A DNA stretch of 6,818 nt from Syntrophomonadaceae bacterium (GTDB lineage: Bacteria; Bacillota; Ch66; Ch109), in assembly GCA_012512295.1 (NCBI GenBank), contig JAAZDI010000134.1, positions 1 through 6,818 of the forward strand. Direction: 5' to 3'. The notes beneath the pieces are model-generated. The model worked only from the letters and a program-made list of their open reading frames with translations, was not told the origin of the DNA and did no database searches. How positions within the stretch are numbered: the first letter of the stretch is position 1; each line of letters begins with the position of its first letter. The position numbers and the translations under genes are program-made. Positions 4,938 to 6,818 of this stretch are shown piece by piece.

Positions 4938-6818
4938 TCTGCGGCTTTGGTGAGTGGAGCGTAGGCCAGCATTAGCTGTTTGATTCCCTGATCGGGAAAA
5001 GCCACGGCCACCTGACTATCCGGCCCCTCCCCTTTGACCTGAACCACTACGCCTGGTCCCCACTTAGTATGCACTACTTTATCTCCGACCGCTAGACTCA
5101 GGATTTCTTGGGTCCTACCCTTGTCCGCTCCAGTTTTTTGCGTTGTATCTTCGGATTTTCGCCGGACATCAGTGAGCGTTTTCCTTTTACCCTGACGGCC
5201 AGGCTCAATCTGATTGCCAGCGGCCGGAACCGAATAGTAGCTTAAACCCGGTTCCGTTGCTGAACCGGTCTTACTCTTTACCGAGCCTGCACTCCGGCGA
5301 TTACCAAGACTGGGATCCTGGTTGGAGATCAGGTGTGGCGGTATCTCTGTCAAAAAACGGGAAGGCGGATTATTGCGCTGAAACCCGAAAATGGTCCGAG
5401 CTAAAGCGCGGGTTAGGTAAAGTTTTTCTTTGGCCCGGGTAATCCCCACATAACAGAGCCGTCGCTCCTCCTCCAGTTCGTCTTGATCAAACTTAGCCCG
5501 GGAATGGGGAAAGACATCCTCTTCCATGCCGGTTAAAAAGACAACTGGAAACTCCAGCCCTTTAGCCCCGTGCAGGGTCATCAGGACTACCGTGTCCTCT
5601 TCCTCGGAATAGGTATCCAGGCTGGTGACTAAGGCAATCCTGGCCAGGAATTGTCCCAAACGGCTATTTGAATTATTAACTTGCGCATTTATAGGAGAAT
5701 CAGTTTCTACAGTAATTTCTTCCTTGTCAGGAGCAAGGTCTTCCTCCTCATCGAATTCCTCCGGGTGCTCATCAAATTCTTTAGTGACTGACAAAAACTC
5801 CTGCAGGTTCTCAATGCGGGACCGAGCCTCCACTGTATTCTCCTCTTGCAGTTCCCTTAAGTAACCGCTCCGCTCCAGAACCTGCTGGACCAGCGGGGTG
5901 AGTCCGGCCTGATCACCCAGCCGTCTCAAACTTTCCATTAATTCGGCAAAAATGACAACCGGATGGGCTGGTTTCCCCTGTTCTTTTAACTGGCTGCCCA
6001 TTAAACACACCGCTTCATAATAAGAGATTTCTCGCTCAGCCGCCAGTTCGACGATTCTTTTCCAGGTAACGTCACCGATTCCCCGGCGCGGGACATTAAT
6101 TATCCGAGACAAACTGACATTATCAGCTGGATTGGCGATTACTCGAAGATAGGCCAGCAGATCCCTGATTTCCTTCCGCTGATAAAACCCCTGACCCCCA
6201 ATAATACGAAAGGGAATCTGAAACCGCAACAAAGCCTCCTCTAACACCCGGGATTGAGCATGCACCCGATAGAAGACGGCAAAATCCCGATACCTTCTAT
6301 TTTCCTGTTGCTTCAGGAATAAAATGCGTTCTGCCACAAAGCGGGCCTCATCCTGCTCGGTAAACCCCTGGTGTTCAATAATCGGCTGTCCGGGACCATT
6401 GCTGGTCCATAACTTTTTCTCTTTCCGCGACCGGTTCTGCCGCACCACCTGGTTAGCGGCTTCCAAAATTGTTTGCGTGGATCGGTAATTTTCTTCTAAT
6501 TTGATGATCCGGGCCTCCGGATAATCCTCCTCAAAACTCAGGATATTGGTCAGATCCGCCCCCCGCCAGCCATAGATTGATTGGTCCGGGTCGCCGACCA
6601 CACACAGGTTGCGGTGTTTATCGGCCAGCATCTTGACTAAGACATACTGGGAGTGGTTGGTGTCCTGGTATTCATCGACCAGGATATACTGGAACTTATT
6701 CTGGTAATATTCGAGGATCTCGGGGTTGTCCCGAAAGAGCTGAACGGTTTTCATGATCAGATCGTCAAAATCCAAGCCATTCAGTTCCTTAAGGCGTTTT
6801 TGATACCAGGTATAGAGC
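4934..6818 (-). CDS. pcrA: ATP-dependent DNA helicase PcrA (UvrD family), N-terminus beyond right edge
   Basis: PcrA is a superfamily 1A 3'-5' helicase used in nucleotide excision repair, removal of RecA filaments, rolling-circle replication and transcription-conflict handling. The reading frame is open to the window edge (first full codon at 6817) and continues upstream; the TTG at 6775 is an internal codon, since LYTWYQKRLKELNG before it matches the family. Counting visible residues from 6817: motif II VDEYQDT (47-53), motif III GDPDQSIYGWRG (75-86), motif IV ENYRST (109-114), motif V LHGAKGLEF (415-423) and motif VI VGITRAKEKL (457-466). A C-terminal Tudor-like domain (about 577-627, VGDKVVHTKWGPG), which in PcrA contacts RNA polymerase, completes it. 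Walker A and the Q motif lie outside the window; roughly 175 residues are missing. An acidic insert of about 35 residues precedes motif V. It is probably the first gene of an operon with the pyrophosphatase and ligA. UvrD is the alternative name for the same family; the C-terminal domain and ligA linkage favour PcrA. Confidence 0.97.
   Translation of the reverse strand, partial: LYTWYQKRLKELNGLDFDDLIMKTVQLFRDNPEILEYYQNKFQYILVDEYQDTNHSQYVLVKMLADKHRNLCVVGDPDQSIYGWRGADLTNILSFEEDYPEARIIKLEENYRSTQTILEAANQVVRQNRSRKEKKLWTSNGPGQPIIEHQGFTEQDEARFVAERILFLKQQENRRYRDFAVFYRVHAQSRVLEEALLRFQIPFRIIGGQGFYQRKEIRDLLAYLRVIANPADNVSLSRIINVPRRGIGDVTWKRIVELAAEREISYYEAVCLMGSQLKEQGKPAHPVVIFAELMESLRRLGDQAGLTPLVQQVLERSGYLRELQEENTVEARSRIENLQEFLSVTKEFDEHPEEFDEEEDLAPDKEEITVETDSPINAQVNNSNSRLGQFLARIALVTSLDTYSEEEDTVVLMTLHGAKGLEFPVVFLTGMEEDVFPHSRAKFDQDELEEERRLCYVGITRAKEKLYLTRALARTIFGFQRNNPPSRFLTEIPPHLISNQDPSLGNRRSAGSVKSKTGSATEPGLSYYSVPAAGNQIEPGRQGKRKTLTDVRRKSEDTTQKTGADKGRTQEILSLAVGDKVVHTKWGPGVVVQVKGEGPDSQVAVAFPDQGIKQLMLAYAPLTKAAE

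Noticed and set aside
5625..5864. Serine-rich plus-strand frame opposite pcrA
   Set aside because: The serine runs are the antisense of the Glu/Asp-rich insert in PcrA, so the frame is a by-product of that composition.
6773..6775. TTG as the start codon of the helicase
   Set aside because: The frame continues upstream to the window edge with residues conserved in PcrA, and helicase motifs I and the Q motif must lie further upstream.

Overview
The window reads as chromosomal DNA from an anaerobic, clostridial-type Firmicute. Three things point there: PcrA and NAD+-dependent LigA sit close together as in many Firmicutes, the inorganic pyrophosphatase is of the CBS-regulated family II type known mainly from clostridial lineages, and a UbiD-type decarboxylase is paired with an LpdD-like protein. 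No genus can be named from the sequence alone. All six genes are on the minus strand, so transcription runs from the right end of the window to the left.

Right to left: (1) the C-terminal three quarters of the DNA helicase gene pcrA, cut by the right window edge (stop at 4934); (2) an AT-rich, repeat-bearing 113-base gap; (3) a complete 471-residue CBS-domain Mn-dependent pyrophosphatase (4820-3405); (4) complete ligA, 687 residues, starting at GTG (3373-1310); (5) a 64-codon AT-rich ORF of unknown function that starts at a GTG overlapping the ligA stop (1313-1119); (6) a short gap with a consensus -10 box; (7) a 137-residue LpdD-like protein (1058-645); (8) nine bases later, the first 211 codons of a UbiD-family decarboxylase (635 to beyond position 1).

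The first three genes form a plausible DNA-maintenance operon: PcrA unwinds and remodels DNA, LigA seals nicks (releasing AMP and NMN), and the pyrophosphatase removes the PPi made by polymerisation. The regulatory CBS domains of such pyrophosphatases bind adenine nucleotides, so AMP could link the products, but this is inference. The last two genes form a tight second unit, probably with its own promoter, for a prenylated-FMN-dependent (de)carboxylation of unknown substrate. The UbiX flavin prenyltransferase that such an enzyme needs is not in this window.

Most of the window is well-understood housekeeping sequence. The less ordinary parts are the LpdD-UbiD pair, the AT-rich small ORF lying between it and ligA, and two separate tandem duplications in the pcrA-pyrophosphatase gap, one of which duplicates the ribosome-binding site. 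No RNA genes, CRISPR arrays, insertion sequences or convincing rho-independent terminators were seen.
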